From: Pseudarthrobacter sp. NIBRBAC000502772
GTDB lineage: Bacteria > Actinomycetota > Actinomycetes > Actinomycetales > Micrococcaceae
DNA: 64,000 nucleotides
Reading direction: 5' to 3'
NCBI RefSeq assembly: GCF_006517235.1
Contig: NZ_CP041188.1
Coordinates: forward strand, 1,984,001-2,048,000
Part shown: one piece after another, positions 16,999 through 25,322 of the stretch
How the letters are laid out: every line of letters starts with the position of its first letter
How positions within the stretch are numbered: the first letter of the stretch is position 1
The notes under the pieces: generated by a model
The model's database searches: none
The model's input: only the letters and a program-made list of their open reading frames with translations
What the model was told of the DNA's origin: nothing
Translations under genes and position numbers: made by a program

Positions 16999-17379
16999 AT
17001 GGGTAACGATGCCCACACTCCGGACGCAGCGGCGTCCGTGGACTTCGAACAGGTCCAGTCGACAGCGCGGTTCCAGGAACTGCGCAAACGTCACCGTAGC
17101 TTTGTGTTCCCCATGGCCGTGGTATTCCTGCTGTGGTACTTCGCGTATGTCCTGCTGGCTGACTACGCCGTCGAGTTTATGTCCACCAAAGTGTGGGGCA
17201 ACATCAACGTCGGCCTGATCCTGGGCCTGCTGCAGTTCGTCTCCACGTTCGCCATCACCGGCTGGTATGTCAGCTACTCCAACCGGAAGCTGGACCCCAT
17301 GGCGGCGGAGATCCGCAACGAAATCGAAGGCCATGAGTTTGATAGGGACGGCAACATCCTGAGTGGAGTGACCAAATGA
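16999..17379 (+). CDS. DUF485 membrane protein, acetate permease partner
   Basis: A 126-residue protein with a soluble N-terminus (FQELRKRHRSFVFP, about 27-40) and two TM helices (about 40-60 and 75-98). The pattern F..L+++...F.FP....F...Y is the DUF485 signature, and the C-terminal SNRKLDPMAAEIRNEIE is also typical. In E. coli (YjcH) and Corynebacterium the gene is co-transcribed with the acetate/monocarboxylate symporter. Here ATGA overlap with the symporter gene shows tight coupling. ATG follows GAGGAGGAACG. Confidence 0.9.
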   Translation: MGNDAHTPDAAASVDFEQVQSTARFQELRKRHRSFVFPMAVVFLLWYFAYVLLADYAVEFMSTKVWGNINVGLILGLLQFVSTFAITGWYVSYSNRKLDPMAAEIRNEIEGHEFDRDGNILSGVTK

Positions 17380-18992
17380 TCGGGATTGCCACGGCTGTAG
17401 ACGTCGCCGACCTGAAAGAAACCACGCTGCTCAACATGGGCATCTTTGGCCTGTTCGTTGCTGTGACCATGGTCATTGTGCTGCGGGCCAGCCGCAACAA
17501 CAAAACCGCCGCTGACTACTACGCGGCCGGCCGTTCCTTTACCGGCTCGCAGAACGGCACGGCCATCGCCGGCGACTACCTCTCCGCGGCCTCGTTCCTG
17601 GGCATCACCGGTGCCATTGCCATCAATGGCTATGACGGCTTTATGTACTCCATCGGCTTCCTCGTGGCCTGGCTTGTCGCCCTGCTGCTCGTCGCCGAAC
17701 TGCTCCGCAACACCGGCAAGTTCACCATGGCCGATGTCCTCTCCTTCCGGCTCAAGCAGGGCCCCGTCCGCATCGCTGCGGCCATTTCCACGCTGGCTGT
17801 CTGCTTCTTCTACCTCCTGGCGCAGATGGCCGGAGCCGGCAGCCTCATTTCACTGCTGCTGGGCATCAGCGACTGGGGCGGACAGGCACTGGTGATCATC
17901 GTCGTCGGCGTCCTGATGATCACGTACGTCCTGATCGGCGGCATGAAGGGCACCACCTGGGTCCAGATCATCAAGGCAATTCTGCTGATCGCCGGCGCGG
18001 CCGTGATGACTTTCTGGGTCCTGGCAATCTACGGCTTCAACCTCTCCAGCCTGCTCGGTGCAGCCGTGGAGACTTCCAACAACCCGGCGGTTCTGAACCC
18101 AGGCCTGCAGTACGGCAAGACCGAGACCTCCAAGCTGGACTTTATGTCCCTGGGCCTCGCCCTGGTCCTGGGAACGGCTGCCCTGCCCCACGTCCTGATG
18201 CGCTTCTACACCGTGCCCACCGCCAAGGAAGCCCGCAAGTCTGTGGTGTGGTCCATCTGGCTGATCGGCCTCTTCTACCTGTTCACCCTGGTCCTCGGCT
18301 ACGGTGCGGCGGCCCTCGTCGGTGCGGAAACCATCAAGGGCGCACCGGGCGGCGTCAACTCCGCAGCTCCGCTGCTCGCCTTCCACCTCGGTGGCCCGCT
18401 GCTGCTGGGCTTCATTTCCGCCGTGGCCTTCGCCACCATCCTGGCAGTGGTGGCCGGCCTGACCATCACCGCCGCGGCGTCCTTCGCCCACGACATCTAC
18501 GCCAGCGTCATCTCCAAGGGCAAGGCCGACGCCGACACGGAGGTCAAGGTGGCGCGGCGCACCGTGGTGGTCATCGGCGTGATGGCCATCTTGGGCGGCA
18601 TCTTCGCCAACGGCCAGAACGTGGCCTTCCTGGTGGCTCTGGCCTTCGCCGTCGCGGCGTCGGCCAACCTGCCTACCATCGTTTACTCGCTGTTCTGGCG
18701 GCGGTTCACCACCCAGGGCGCGGTCTGGAGCATGTACGGCGGACTGGGTTCGGCCATCATCCTGATTATCTTCTCGCCGGTGGTATCGGGCGGGGCGACC
18801 TCCATGATCAAGGACGCCAACTTCGCCTTCTTCCCGTTGAGCAACCCCGGCATTGTGTCCATCCCGCTGGCGTTCCTGCTCGGCTGGCTCGGAACGGTGT
18901 TGGACAAGAAGCGCGAGGACACCGCCAAGCAGGCCGAGATGGAAGTACGCTCCCTGACCGGTGTGGGTGCGGAGAAAGCCGTGGACCACTGA
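17376..18992 (+). CDS. actP: Cation/acetate symporter (ActP/MctC type)
   Basis: A 538-residue SSS-family permease with about 13 TM helices. Diagnostic segments: ADYYAAGRSFTGSQNGTAI near the N-terminus, GDYLSAASFLGITGAIAI, and ALPHVLMRFYTVPTAKEARK mid-protein. It imports acetate and related monocarboxylates with sodium or protons. The start overlaps the DUF485 stop. A possible CRP/GlxR-like site upstream suggests carbon control, and a long hairpin follows the stop. A second, LytTR-linked symporter of the same family lies divergently at 13014-14480. Confidence 0.92.
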   Translation: MIGIATAVDVADLKETTLLNMGIFGLFVAVTMVIVLRASRNNKTAADYYAAGRSFTGSQNGTAIAGDYLSAASFLGITGAIAINGYDGFMYSIGFLVAWLVALLLVAELLRNTGKFTMADVLSFRLKQGPVRIAAAISTLAVCFFYLLAQMAGAGSLISLLLGISDWGGQALVIIVVGVLMITYVLIGGMKGTTWVQIIKAILLIAGAAVMTFWVLAIYGFNLSSLLGAAVETSNNPAVLNPGLQYGKTETSKLDFMSLGLALVLGTAALPHVLMRFYTVPTAKEARKSVVWSIWLIGLFYLFTLVLGYGAAALVGAETIKGAPGGVNSAAPLLAFHLGGPLLLGFISAVAFATILAVVAGLTITAAASFAHDIYASVISKGKADADTEVKVARRTVVVIGVMAILGGIFANGQNVAFLVALAFAVAASANLPTIVYSLFWRRFTTQGAVWSMYGGLGSAIILIIFSPVVSGGATSMIKDANFAFFPLSNPGIVSIPLAFLLGWLGTVLDKKREDTAKQAEMEVRSLTGVGAEKAVDH

Positions 18993-19003
18993 TAGATGAC
19001 TGA

Positions 19004-19045
19004 GTCAGAGAGCCCCTGTGCCGCATGGCATAGGGGCTCTCTGAC
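19004..19045. terminator. Long hairpin after actP
   Basis: GTCAGAGAGCCCC (19004-19016) pairs perfectly with GGGGCTCTCTGAC (19033-19045). The stem continues TGTGCC/GGCATA to a GCAT loop, giving about 19 bp. No T-run on either side, but position and strength fit a bidirectional terminator. Confidence 0.7.
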
Positions 19046-19115
19046 GTTCCAGCTGCAGGCGACGCTCAGCCGTTGGCGACGCTGAGCCGGCGGCGACGTT
19101 CAAAAGGCGGTGGCG

Positions 19116-19437
19116 TCAGCGCTGATGGTGGCCCGCCGGCATGGCCGGACCGCCGTGCTGACCATGCGGCACCGCAAACTGGCCCGCTGTGGAAGCGGCG
19201 AGTCCCGGCGTCGCGATTCCGGCCACCAGCACGGCACCGGCGAAAGCGGTGAGCAGCGAGGATCAGGGCCGCTCCCCAGCCGCCGGAGACGACCGCCAGG
19301 GCTGGCTGCCAGACGGAGCCGGACACTCCCGGCTCCGCGAGGAGGCTTGAGGAAACGGCGAGGTTCACTGAGCCGGCTATGTCCCGGCCAGACTGCGGGA
19401 TCCCGGATGGGATCCTCGTAGAAGCAATTCGGACCAT
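19116..19437 (-). pseudogene. Degenerate membrane/secreted protein remnant
   Basis: No intact gene fills 19046-19477. On the minus strand one frame open from 19437 reads a hydrophobic stretch ending GGWGAALILA. A second frame, open between 19262 and the stop at 19116, continues plausibly as LLTAFAGAVLVAGIATPGLA and ends in a His/Met-rich tail (HGQHGGPAMPAGHHQR), like a small metal-binding exported protein. The second frame has no start codon and is preceded by TGA, so the two look like parts of one frameshifted gene. The family is not recognised; chance is possible. Confidence 0.3.
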
Positions 19438-19477
19438 GTCCCCGTGCGAATGGGGTGCGGGCTTGGGTGGTGTGGCG

Positions 19478-20119
19478 CTAGGCCTGGGGCTTGAGCTTGA
19501 TGTTGATCATTTTCAGCTCGTCGGTGCCTTCGAAGCGGTAGACGAGGTCGATCTTCTTGTCGCCGTCGCAGGTGATGAGGCCGGCGACGTCGGCCGCCTT
19601 GGTGCCGTTCTCGGTGCTGGCCTTGACCTCGTTGTAGGCAGTCTTGCAGGTGCTGTCCATCTCCAGGGTCTTGATGCCGGCGATGAAGTCCTCCTTGGTC
19701 AGCTGCTCATGGAGGGCGGGGTCAAGATAGTCGTCGTAGGCCTTGGAACTGTCGCCGGCAATCACCAGCTTGGTGAAGCTGTCAGCCAGGCCCCGGGCAT
19801 GGTTGGTGGCTCCGTTGACAATGGTGACCAGGATGAGGACACCGACGACCGCCAGCAGCAGGACACCGCCCACAACGCCGAGGATGGTCCACAGCTTCCG
19901 GCGGCTTTGCGCCGGGGGCTCTTGTCCGGGCAGGCCAAATGGCCCCTCGGACGAGTATTGCCCGGGTGCACCGTACTGTGGCGGGTTGCCGGGCAGCGGT
20001 GGCGCGGCATGCTCCCCGGGGTTCCTGGGCTGCCCCGTTGGTTGCGCGGGCTGCCCCGTTGGTTGCGCGGGCCAGGCCGCCGGCTGGACCGGCTGGTACG
20101 GTCCCTGAGGATTGCTCAC
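19478..20119 (-). CDS. Membrane-anchored protein with Pro/Gln-rich N-terminus (DUF4878-like)
   Basis: A 213-residue protein. Residues 1-75 are cytoplasmic and rich in Pro, Gln and Gly, with the unit AQPTGQP repeated twice (a 21-base tandem repeat in the DNA). A single TM helix follows (about 77-100, WTILGVVGGVLLLAVVGVLIL). The exterior domain of about 110 residues contains two Cys (CKTAYNE, ITCDGDK) that may pair. This plan matches the DUF4878/DUF4333-like lipoprotein-like family of Actinobacteria, whose function is unknown. GTG at 20119 is chosen over an upstream ATG because GGAAAGGCTCC precedes it. Confidence 0.65.
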   Translation of the reverse strand: MSNPQGPYQPVQPAAWPAQPTGQPAQPTGQPRNPGEHAAPPLPGNPPQYGAPGQYSSEGPFGLPGQEPPAQSRRKLWTILGVVGGVLLLAVVGVLILVTIVNGATNHARGLADSFTKLVIAGDSSKAYDDYLDPALHEQLTKEDFIAGIKTLEMDSTCKTAYNEVKASTENGTKAADVAGLITCDGDKKIDLVYRFEGTDELKMINIKLKPQA

Positions 20120-20258
20120 GATGGAGCCTTTCCGGCAACGCACTGGCACTGCCTTATTGTTGGGACCCGCTGAACGGCACCCGTGGATTCACCTTGGAAC
20201 AGCCTATAACCCAGCCCGCCGGGGCTGGGTATCGGGGCGGTAATAAGGGCTGCTGGCC

Positions 20259-20732
20259 CTAAGCGTCTCCGGATCCCCGCTCGAGCAGCGGCTGGATGCG
20301 GAACGGGATGAGTTCGCTCATGGCCAGTGCGGTGTCCGTCCTGTCCACTCCATCGCACGCCAGGATTTTCCCGTTGATCCGGAAGAGGTCCTCGGCGTCC
20401 AGGGCCACTACCCGGAGCAGGAGGTCAGCAGAGCCGGTGAGGCCGTAGCCTTCCAGGATTTCCGGAATGCCGGCGAGGTCATGGGCCAGCTGTCCCAGTT
20501 TCTGCTGCTGGACGTGGACGGAAATGAATGCCATGAGCGGATAGCCCAGGGATGCCGGGTTGATACGCCGTTCGAAGGACAGGAAGACGTGCTTCTTCTC
20601 CAGCTGGGCCATGCGCGCCTGGACGGTGTTCCGGGAGAGCCCCAGCTTCTGGGCCAACGCCACCACGGTCCGCCGGGGGTCGCGGGCAAGGGCCGAGAGT
20701 AGCCGTGTGTCTGTGCCATCCAAAGCTTGCAT
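20259..20732 (-). CDS. Lrp/AsnC-family regulator, BkdR-like
   Basis: A 157-residue regulator. The N-terminal wHTH reads LLSALARDPRRTVVALAQ then LGLSRNTVQARMAQLEK, the Lrp signature. A RAM/Lrp effector domain follows (about 65-150). It is transcribed away from the branched-chain keto-acid dehydrogenase genes, which is the usual place of BkdR, an Lrp-type regulator that responds to branched-chain amino acids. Two GCATWATGCGCA sites lie in the gap, one covering its own start codon, so autoregulation is likely. ATG at 20732 is taken; a TTG/ATG-like frame extends to 20750. Confidence 0.88.
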   Translation of the reverse strand: MQALDGTDTRLLSALARDPRRTVVALAQKLGLSRNTVQARMAQLEKKHVFLSFERRINPASLGYPLMAFISVHVQQQKLGQLAHDLAGIPEILEGYGLTGSADLLLRVVALDAEDLFRINGKILACDGVDRTDTALAMSELIPFRIQPLLERGSGDA

Positions 20733-20783
20733 AATGCGCAACGTTAGCACGGTGAAGGCGGTGCAAACAGGGCATTATGCGCA
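20729..20783. promoter_or_regulatory. Paired Lrp-type operator sites
   Basis: GCATAATGCGCA at 20729-20740 and GCATTATGCGCA at 20772-20783 share a palindromic GCATWATGC core. Their spacing of 43 bases is about four helical turns, so both lie on one DNA face. They sit between the Lrp-type gene and bkdA, the first overlapping the regulator's start codon. Confidence 0.6.
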
Positions 20784-20927
20784 GTATCCGCCGCGGCGGT
20801 TGTACCCATTGAGCATTGTGAGTAGGGTCACAATTATCCGGGGCAACGGCGCCCGGGCGGCCGGCGGCGGGCGGGACCACAAGTCCCCAGGCTCCGGTCA
20901 AACGACGTGAGAAGGTTGCGTGCCATC

Positions 20928-22037
20928 GTGTCTACAGCAAGGAACCTGATCCAGCTGGTTACCCCGGCAGGGGAGCGGATCAGCCACCCGGAGTTCGATC
21001 CCTGGGTGAAGGACATCGGGGATGAGCAGTTGTGTTCCCTCTACGAGGACCTGACGGTCATCCGGCGGATCGATGTTGAGGCCACCGCCCTCCAGCGTCA
21101 GGGCGAGCTCGGCCTTTGGCCCCCGTTGCTGGGGCAGGAGGCGGCGCAGGTCGGTTCCGGCAGGGCCCTGCGCGAGGACGACTTTGTCTTCTCCAGCTAC
21201 CGGGAAAACGGTGTGGCGTACTGCCGCGGCGTGGACCTGACGGACATCACGCGGGTGTGGCGTGGCACGGCCTCCTCCGGCTGGGATCCGTACACCGTGA
21301 ATATGGCCACCCCGCAGATCATCATCGGCGCGCAGACCCTGCATGCCACGGGCTACGCCATGGGCATCCAGAACGACGGCGCGGACTCGGTGGCGGTGAC
21401 ATACTTCGGCGACGGTGCCACCAGCGAAGGCGACGTCAATGAGGCCATGGTCTTTGCCGCCAGCTTCCAGGCGCCCGTGGTCTTCTTCTGCTCGAACAAC
21501 CACTGGGCAATTTCGGAGCCCGTGCGGTTGCAGTCCCACATCCAGATCGCGGACCGGGCCACCGGATTCGGCATTCCGAGCCTCCGGGTGGACGGCAATG
21601 ATGTGCTGGCCGTGATGGCGGCCACGCGCGTGGCATTGGACCGTGCCCGGCACGGCGGCGGACCCACCTTCATCGAAGCGGTCACCTACCGCATGGGACC
21701 GCACACCACCGCCGACGATCCCACCCGCTACCGTGACGCCAATGAACTGGAGGACTGGGCTGCGAAGGACCCCATCCTGCGGGTCAAGGCACTGCTGGAA
21801 CGCAAAGGACTCCTCACGGATCAGGTCCAACAGCACGTTCACGACAAGTCAGAGTCAGTCGCCCGCGAACTCCGTTCGGGCTGCATCGGCATGCCGGATC
21901 CGGAGCCGATGGACATCTTCAAGCACGTGTACAGCGAGCCCAACTCGTGGCTGGACCGGCAGCAGGACCACTACGCCCGTTACCTGGCCTCCTTCGGCGA
22001 TCCCGCGGGAGCCACCTCAGAAGAAGGTGCACGCTGA
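20928..22037 (+). CDS. bkdA: Branched-chain 2-oxoacid dehydrogenase E1 alpha subunit
   Basis: A 369-residue thiamine-diphosphate subunit. With the E1 beta subunit it decarboxylates branched-chain 2-oxo acids (or pyruvate) and acylates the E2 lipoyl group. The ThDP motif GDGATSEGDVNEAM...NN is complete at about residues 160-185. The phosphorylation-loop-like YRMGPHTTADDPTRYR is also typical. The start is placed at GTG 20928, 12 bases after GAGAAGG; a GTG at 20907 in the same frame lacks a ribosome site. The gene set matches M. tuberculosis bkdA (Rv2497c), which supports a branched-chain rather than pyruvate role. Confidence 0.88.
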   Translation: MSTARNLIQLVTPAGERISHPEFDPWVKDIGDEQLCSLYEDLTVIRRIDVEATALQRQGELGLWPPLLGQEAAQVGSGRALREDDFVFSSYRENGVAYCRGVDLTDITRVWRGTASSGWDPYTVNMATPQIIIGAQTLHATGYAMGIQNDGADSVAVTYFGDGATSEGDVNEAMVFAASFQAPVVFFCSNNHWAISEPVRLQSHIQIADRATGFGIPSLRVDGNDVLAVMAATRVALDRARHGGGPTFIEAVTYRMGPHTTADDPTRYRDANELEDWAAKDPILRVKALLERKGLLTDQVQQHVHDKSESVARELRSGCIGMPDPEPMDIFKHVYSEPNSWLDRQQDHYARYLASFGDPAGATSEEGAR

Positions 22038-23047
22038 TGACCCAGATGACCTTTGCCCGCGCCATCAATTCCGGCCTGCGCAAATCCCTCGAAAACGATC
22101 CAAAAGTCATCCTCATGGGCGAGGACATCGGTACCCTCGGCGGTGTTTTCCGGGTGACCGACGGCCTCCAGAAGGATTTCGGCACCCACCGTGTGGTGGA
22201 CACCCCGCTGGCCGAGTCGGCCATCATGGGCACCGCCGTCGGCCTCGCCTACCGCGGTTACCGCCCGGTGGTGGAGATCCAGTTCGACGGCTTTATCTAC
22301 CCTGCCTTCGACCAGATCGTGAGCCAGGTGGCAAAGCTGCACTACCGCACCCAGGGGGCCGTGAAGATGCCCATCACCATCCGCGTCCCGTTCGGAGGCG
22401 GCATCGGCTCACCCGAGCACCACTCGGAGTCGCCCGAGGCGTACTTCACGCATACCTCGGGGCTTCGCGTGGTCAGCGTCTCCAACCCGCAGGATGCCCA
22501 CACCGTGATCCAGCAGGCCATCCTGTCCGATGACCCGGTACTGTACTTCGAACCCAAGCGCCGCTACCACGACAAGGGTGAAGTGGATGAGGGCATCGAT
22601 CCGCGCACCGCGCTGCCCATGGACTCCGCCCGCGTTGTCACCGAGGGCACGGACGTGACGCTTGTGGCCTACGGGCCGTTGGTGAAGACGGCCAAGGACG
22701 CAGCAACCGCGGCCGCCGACGAAGGCATCTCCATCGAGGTCATTGACCTGCGCTCGCTGGCACCCGTGGACTACGCCACCGTTGAAGCATCTGTCCGGAA
22801 AACAGGCAGGCTGGTGGTCACCCATGAAGCCGGCCAGTCCGGTGGCCTGGGCGCCGAAGTTGCGGCCAGCATTACCGAGCGGTGCTTCTACCACCTCGAA
22901 ACCGCCCCCGTCCGTATCACCGGGTTCGATATTCCCTACCCGTACTCCAAGCTCGAAATGCACCATCTGCCCGGCCTGGACCGGATCCTCGACGGCGTGG
23001 ACCGCGCCCTCGGACGCCCGAACTCCCTCAGCGGGTTGGAAGGATGA
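22037..23047 (+). CDS. bkdB: Branched-chain 2-oxoacid dehydrogenase E1 beta subunit
   Basis: A 336-residue partner of E1 alpha forming the alpha2-beta2 E1. It starts MTQMTFARAINSGLRKSLEN and has MGEDIGTLGGVFRVTDGL (about 25-42), EIQFDGFIYPAFDQI and the C-terminal FDIPYPYSKLE, all typical of the PdhB/BkdB transketolase fold. ATG at 22037 overlaps the E1 alpha stop (TGATG), giving equal expression of both subunits. The stop in turn overlaps the E2 start. Confidence 0.92.
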   Translation: MTQMTFARAINSGLRKSLENDPKVILMGEDIGTLGGVFRVTDGLQKDFGTHRVVDTPLAESAIMGTAVGLAYRGYRPVVEIQFDGFIYPAFDQIVSQVAKLHYRTQGAVKMPITIRVPFGGGIGSPEHHSESPEAYFTHTSGLRVVSVSNPQDAHTVIQQAILSDDPVLYFEPKRRYHDKGEVDEGIDPRTALPMDSARVVTEGTDVTLVAYGPLVKTAKDAATAAADEGISIEVIDLRSLAPVDYATVEASVRKTGRLVVTHEAGQSGGLGAEVAASITERCFYHLETAPVRITGFDIPYPYSKLEMHHLPGLDRILDGVDRALGRPNSLSGLEG

Positions 23048-24432
23048 GCGCCACCATGATCAAGGAATTCAGGCTCCCGGACCTCGGCGAAGGCCTCACG
23101 GAATCAGAAATCCTCAGCTGGAAAGTGGCAGTGGGGGACACGGTGACGCTGAACCAGGTCATCGCCGAGGTGGAAACCGCAAAGGCCGTAGTGGAGCTGC
23201 CGTCACCGTTCGCGGGCGTGATCACTGCGCTCCATGAAGAGCCGGGAACAATCGTGGAGGTGGGCAAGCCGATCGTCTCCTTCGAAGTAGCGGACGACGG
23301 CGGCGCCTCACCTGCAGGGGCTGCGCCCGCCGGGGCGGCCACTGCTGCAGCGGGGACCGCGAAACGCGAGCCGAACCTGGTTGGGTACGGCGCCGTCGTC
23401 GAAAGCTCAGGCCGTCCCGCCCGCCGGGCCCGCACGTTCGCCACCCCGGCGGTTGAGCCTGTTCGCGGCCCCGTGGTTGAGCCTGTCAGGAGCGAAACCG
23501 AGCCTGTCGACACCGACACCGCGGAGCGTCCCCGCTCCACCCCGCCGGTCCGGAAGCTGGCCAAGGACCTCGGCGTCGAGCTGGCCGCGGTCGCGGGCAC
23601 CGGAGCCGGCGGCCTGATCACGCGGGAGGATGTCCAGAATTTTGTTGGCGGCGGCGAATTGTCCGCACCGGTACGCCATCTTTCCGCCGTATCCGGTTCG
23701 GATTCCCCCACTGGACTGGCGCCACAGGGTGGGCGGGAAGTCCGGACTCCCATCAAGGGTGTCCGCAAGTTCACGGCCGCCGCGATGGTGGCAAGTGCGT
23801 TCACGGCTCCCCACGCGACGGAATTCCTCACGGTGGATGTCACGCCCACCATGGACCTGCTGGCCAAGCTGAAGACGAGCCGGGCGTTTTCCGGCTACAA
23901 GCTCACGCCGCTGACGATGGTGGCGAAGGCTGTGCTGATCGCGCTGCGGCGGAACCCGTCGCTGAACTCGCGGTGGGAGGAAGCCAGCCAGGAGATCGTG
24001 CAGTTCAACTACGTGAACCTGGGCATCGCCGCCGCAACTCCGCGCGGGCTCACCGTACCGAACATCAAGGACGCGGATACCCTGTCGCTGCTGGAACTCT
24101 CCGCAGCCCTGACCGGGCTGACCGAGACGGCACGGGCCGGCAAGACCGCGCCGGCAGACCTGTCCGGCGGTACCATCTCCATCACGAATATCGGGGTCTT
24201 CGGCATCGATGCGGGTACTCCCATCCTGAACCCCGGCGAGGCTGCCATCCTGGCCATGGGGGCAGTGCGGAAAATGCCGTGGGAATTCCAGGATGAGGTG
24301 GCCCTGCGCCAGGTCATGACGCTGAGCCTGTCCTTTGACCATCGCCTGGTGGACGGGGAGCAGGGTTCGAGGTTCCTCGCCGACGTTGGCGCCATCCTGG
24401 CCGAACCCGGCATGGTGCTCACGATGGTCTAA
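23044..24432 (+). CDS. bkdC: Branched-chain 2-oxoacid dehydrogenase E2 (dihydrolipoamide acyltransferase)
   Basis: A 462-residue core enzyme that passes the acyl group to CoA. It has one lipoyl domain (about 6-82, lipoyl Lys47 in VETAKAVV), a linker, an E1/E3-binding domain (VRKLAKDLGVELAAVAGTGA, about 172-191), a second linker and the catalytic domain with FDHRLVDG near residue 433. ATG overlaps the E1 beta stop. The linker at about residues 136-157 (VEPVRGPVVEPVRSETEPV) is encoded by copies of the palindromic repeat also found at 30460-30520. No E3 gene is in the window, so a distant lpd must serve the complex. Confidence 0.92.
   Translation: MSATMIKEFRLPDLGEGLTESEILSWKVAVGDTVTLNQVIAEVETAKAVVELPSPFAGVITALHEEPGTIVEVGKPIVSFEVADDGGASPAGAAPAGAATAAAGTAKREPNLVGYGAVVESSGRPARRARTFATPAVEPVRGPVVEPVRSETEPVDTDTAERPRSTPPVRKLAKDLGVELAAVAGTGAGGLITREDVQNFVGGGELSAPVRHLSAVSGSDSPTGLAPQGGREVRTPIKGVRKFTAAAMVASAFTAPHATEFLTVDVTPTMDLLAKLKTSRAFSGYKLTPLTMVAKAVLIALRRNPSLNSRWEEASQEIVQFNYVNLGIAAATPRGLTVPNIKDADTLSLLELSAALTGLTETARAGKTAPADLSGGTISITNIGVFGIDAGTPILNPGEAAILAMGAVRKMPWEFQDEVALRQVMTLSLSFDHRLVDGEQGSRFLADVGAILAEPGMVLTMV
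23450..23514. repeat. REP-like repeat copies inside the E2 coding sequence
   Basis: GGTTGAGCCTGT (23451-23462), GTGGTTGAGCCTGTC (23473-23487) and CGAGCCTGTCGACACC (23499-23514) are variants of the unit GGTGGTCGAGCCTGTCGAGACC found intergenically at 30499-30520. They keep the E2 frame open. Confidence 0.7.
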
Positions 24433-24437
24433 CCCAC

Positions 24438-24500
24438 GAGTTTTTGTCCAGATAATCCGGGTTTCGGGCGGTTGAACCCGCTTTATCTGGACAAAAACTC
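24438..24500. terminator. Bidirectional terminator between bkdC and TetR gene
   Basis: GAGTTTTTGTCCAGATAA (24438-24455) and its exact complement (24483-24500) form an 18-bp perfect stem, with CGGGTT/AACCCG inside. Each arm carries a T5 or A5 tract, so the transcript ends in U-rich sequence in both directions. It sits between two convergent genes. Confidence 0.88.
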
Positions 24501-24514
24501 CAGGGCTGTCCCGG

Positions 24515-25267
24515 TCAGGGGGCTTGGGGAACGTTCACCGTGAGTGCAGCCAGCGCCATGCTTTCGAGAAGCGGCCGGGCCGTTTTGGGCGCGATTTTCC
24601 GTCCGTGGTTCCGCACCGAGTGTGGTGTGGAGTTGATCAGGCCGAACGTAGCGTGCGCCCGCATCCGCAGTTCGACGGCGTCGGTGCCCGGATGCAGCAG
24701 CGCCAGGACCTCCACCCAAATCTCCACGTAGTTCCGCTGCAGTGCCCGTACCTCGGACTGGTCCTTCTGGCTGAGGTTGCTGAAATCCCGGTCCTGCACC
24801 CGGATCACGTCGGGCTTGCCAAGGGCAAACTCCACTTGGAACCCCACCAGCCTGCGGAGCGCTGCGAGCGGGTCCGTAGTCTCGGCAACGACGCGCCGGC
24901 CGCCGTCGAGCAGCTCGCGGCTGACGGTAAGCAGCAGGTCTCCCAACACCGCCTGCTTGCCCTGGAAGTGGCGATAGACGGCCGGGCCGCTGACACCCGC
25001 TGCTGCGCCCAGGTCTTCCAGCGATACCCGGTTGAATCCGTGCAGGGCGAAGAGCCCCGCGGCGGCGGCAAGCAGCGCCTGGCGGCGGTTCTCCTTCGCC
25101 TGGCTGCGGGGAGTTCCGGGAGTTGCGGGGGCTGCCGCGGCCGCGGGTGTTCCTGGGGCTGCCGGCGTCGCCGAAGCGGCCTGCGCTGCCGAAACGGGTC
25201 GTATTGCCGCGTTCGGATGCTCAGACTGGGCCGGTGCGGACGGCTTGACCGGTCGGGTGGTGGGCAC
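24515..25267 (-). CDS. TetR-family regulator of the leucine-degradation operon
   Basis: A 250-residue regulator. Residues 1-55 are a low-complexity Ala/Pro/Thr tail not seen in most TetR proteins. The HTH domain follows (RRQALLAAAAGLFALHGF ... GVSGPAVYRHFQGKQAVL, about 62-110), then a ligand-binding domain ending ALTVNVPQAP. GTG at 25267 has AGGAGG at ideal spacing; the open frame reaches 25300. It is divergent from accD1 and equivalent in position to Rv2506 of M. tuberculosis, so it probably represses the accD1-citE operon in response to an acyl-CoA. Two GTTA-N8-TAAC sites lie between. Confidence 0.85.
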   Translation of the reverse strand: MPTTRPVKPSAPAQSEHPNAAIRPVSAAQAASATPAAPGTPAAAAAPATPGTPRSQAKENRRQALLAAAAGLFALHGFNRVSLEDLGAAAGVSGPAVYRHFQGKQAVLGDLLLTVSRELLDGGRRVVAETTDPLAALRRLVGFQVEFALGKPDVIRVQDRDFSNLSQKDQSEVRALQRNYVEIWVEVLALLHPGTDAVELRMRAHATFGLINSTPHSVRNHGRKIAPKTARPLLESMALAALTVNVPQAP

Positions 25268-25322
25268 GCTTTTCCTCCTAGGAACAGCCGATTCTAGCAA
25301 TGTCCTGTTGTGTTGGACATCA

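Noticed and set aside
20020..20080. REP-family copy in the Pro/Gln-rich protein gene
   Set aside because: The tandem CCCCGTTGGTTGCGCGGG unit is a local 21-base duplication and does not match the GGTCGAGCCTGTCGAGACC family.
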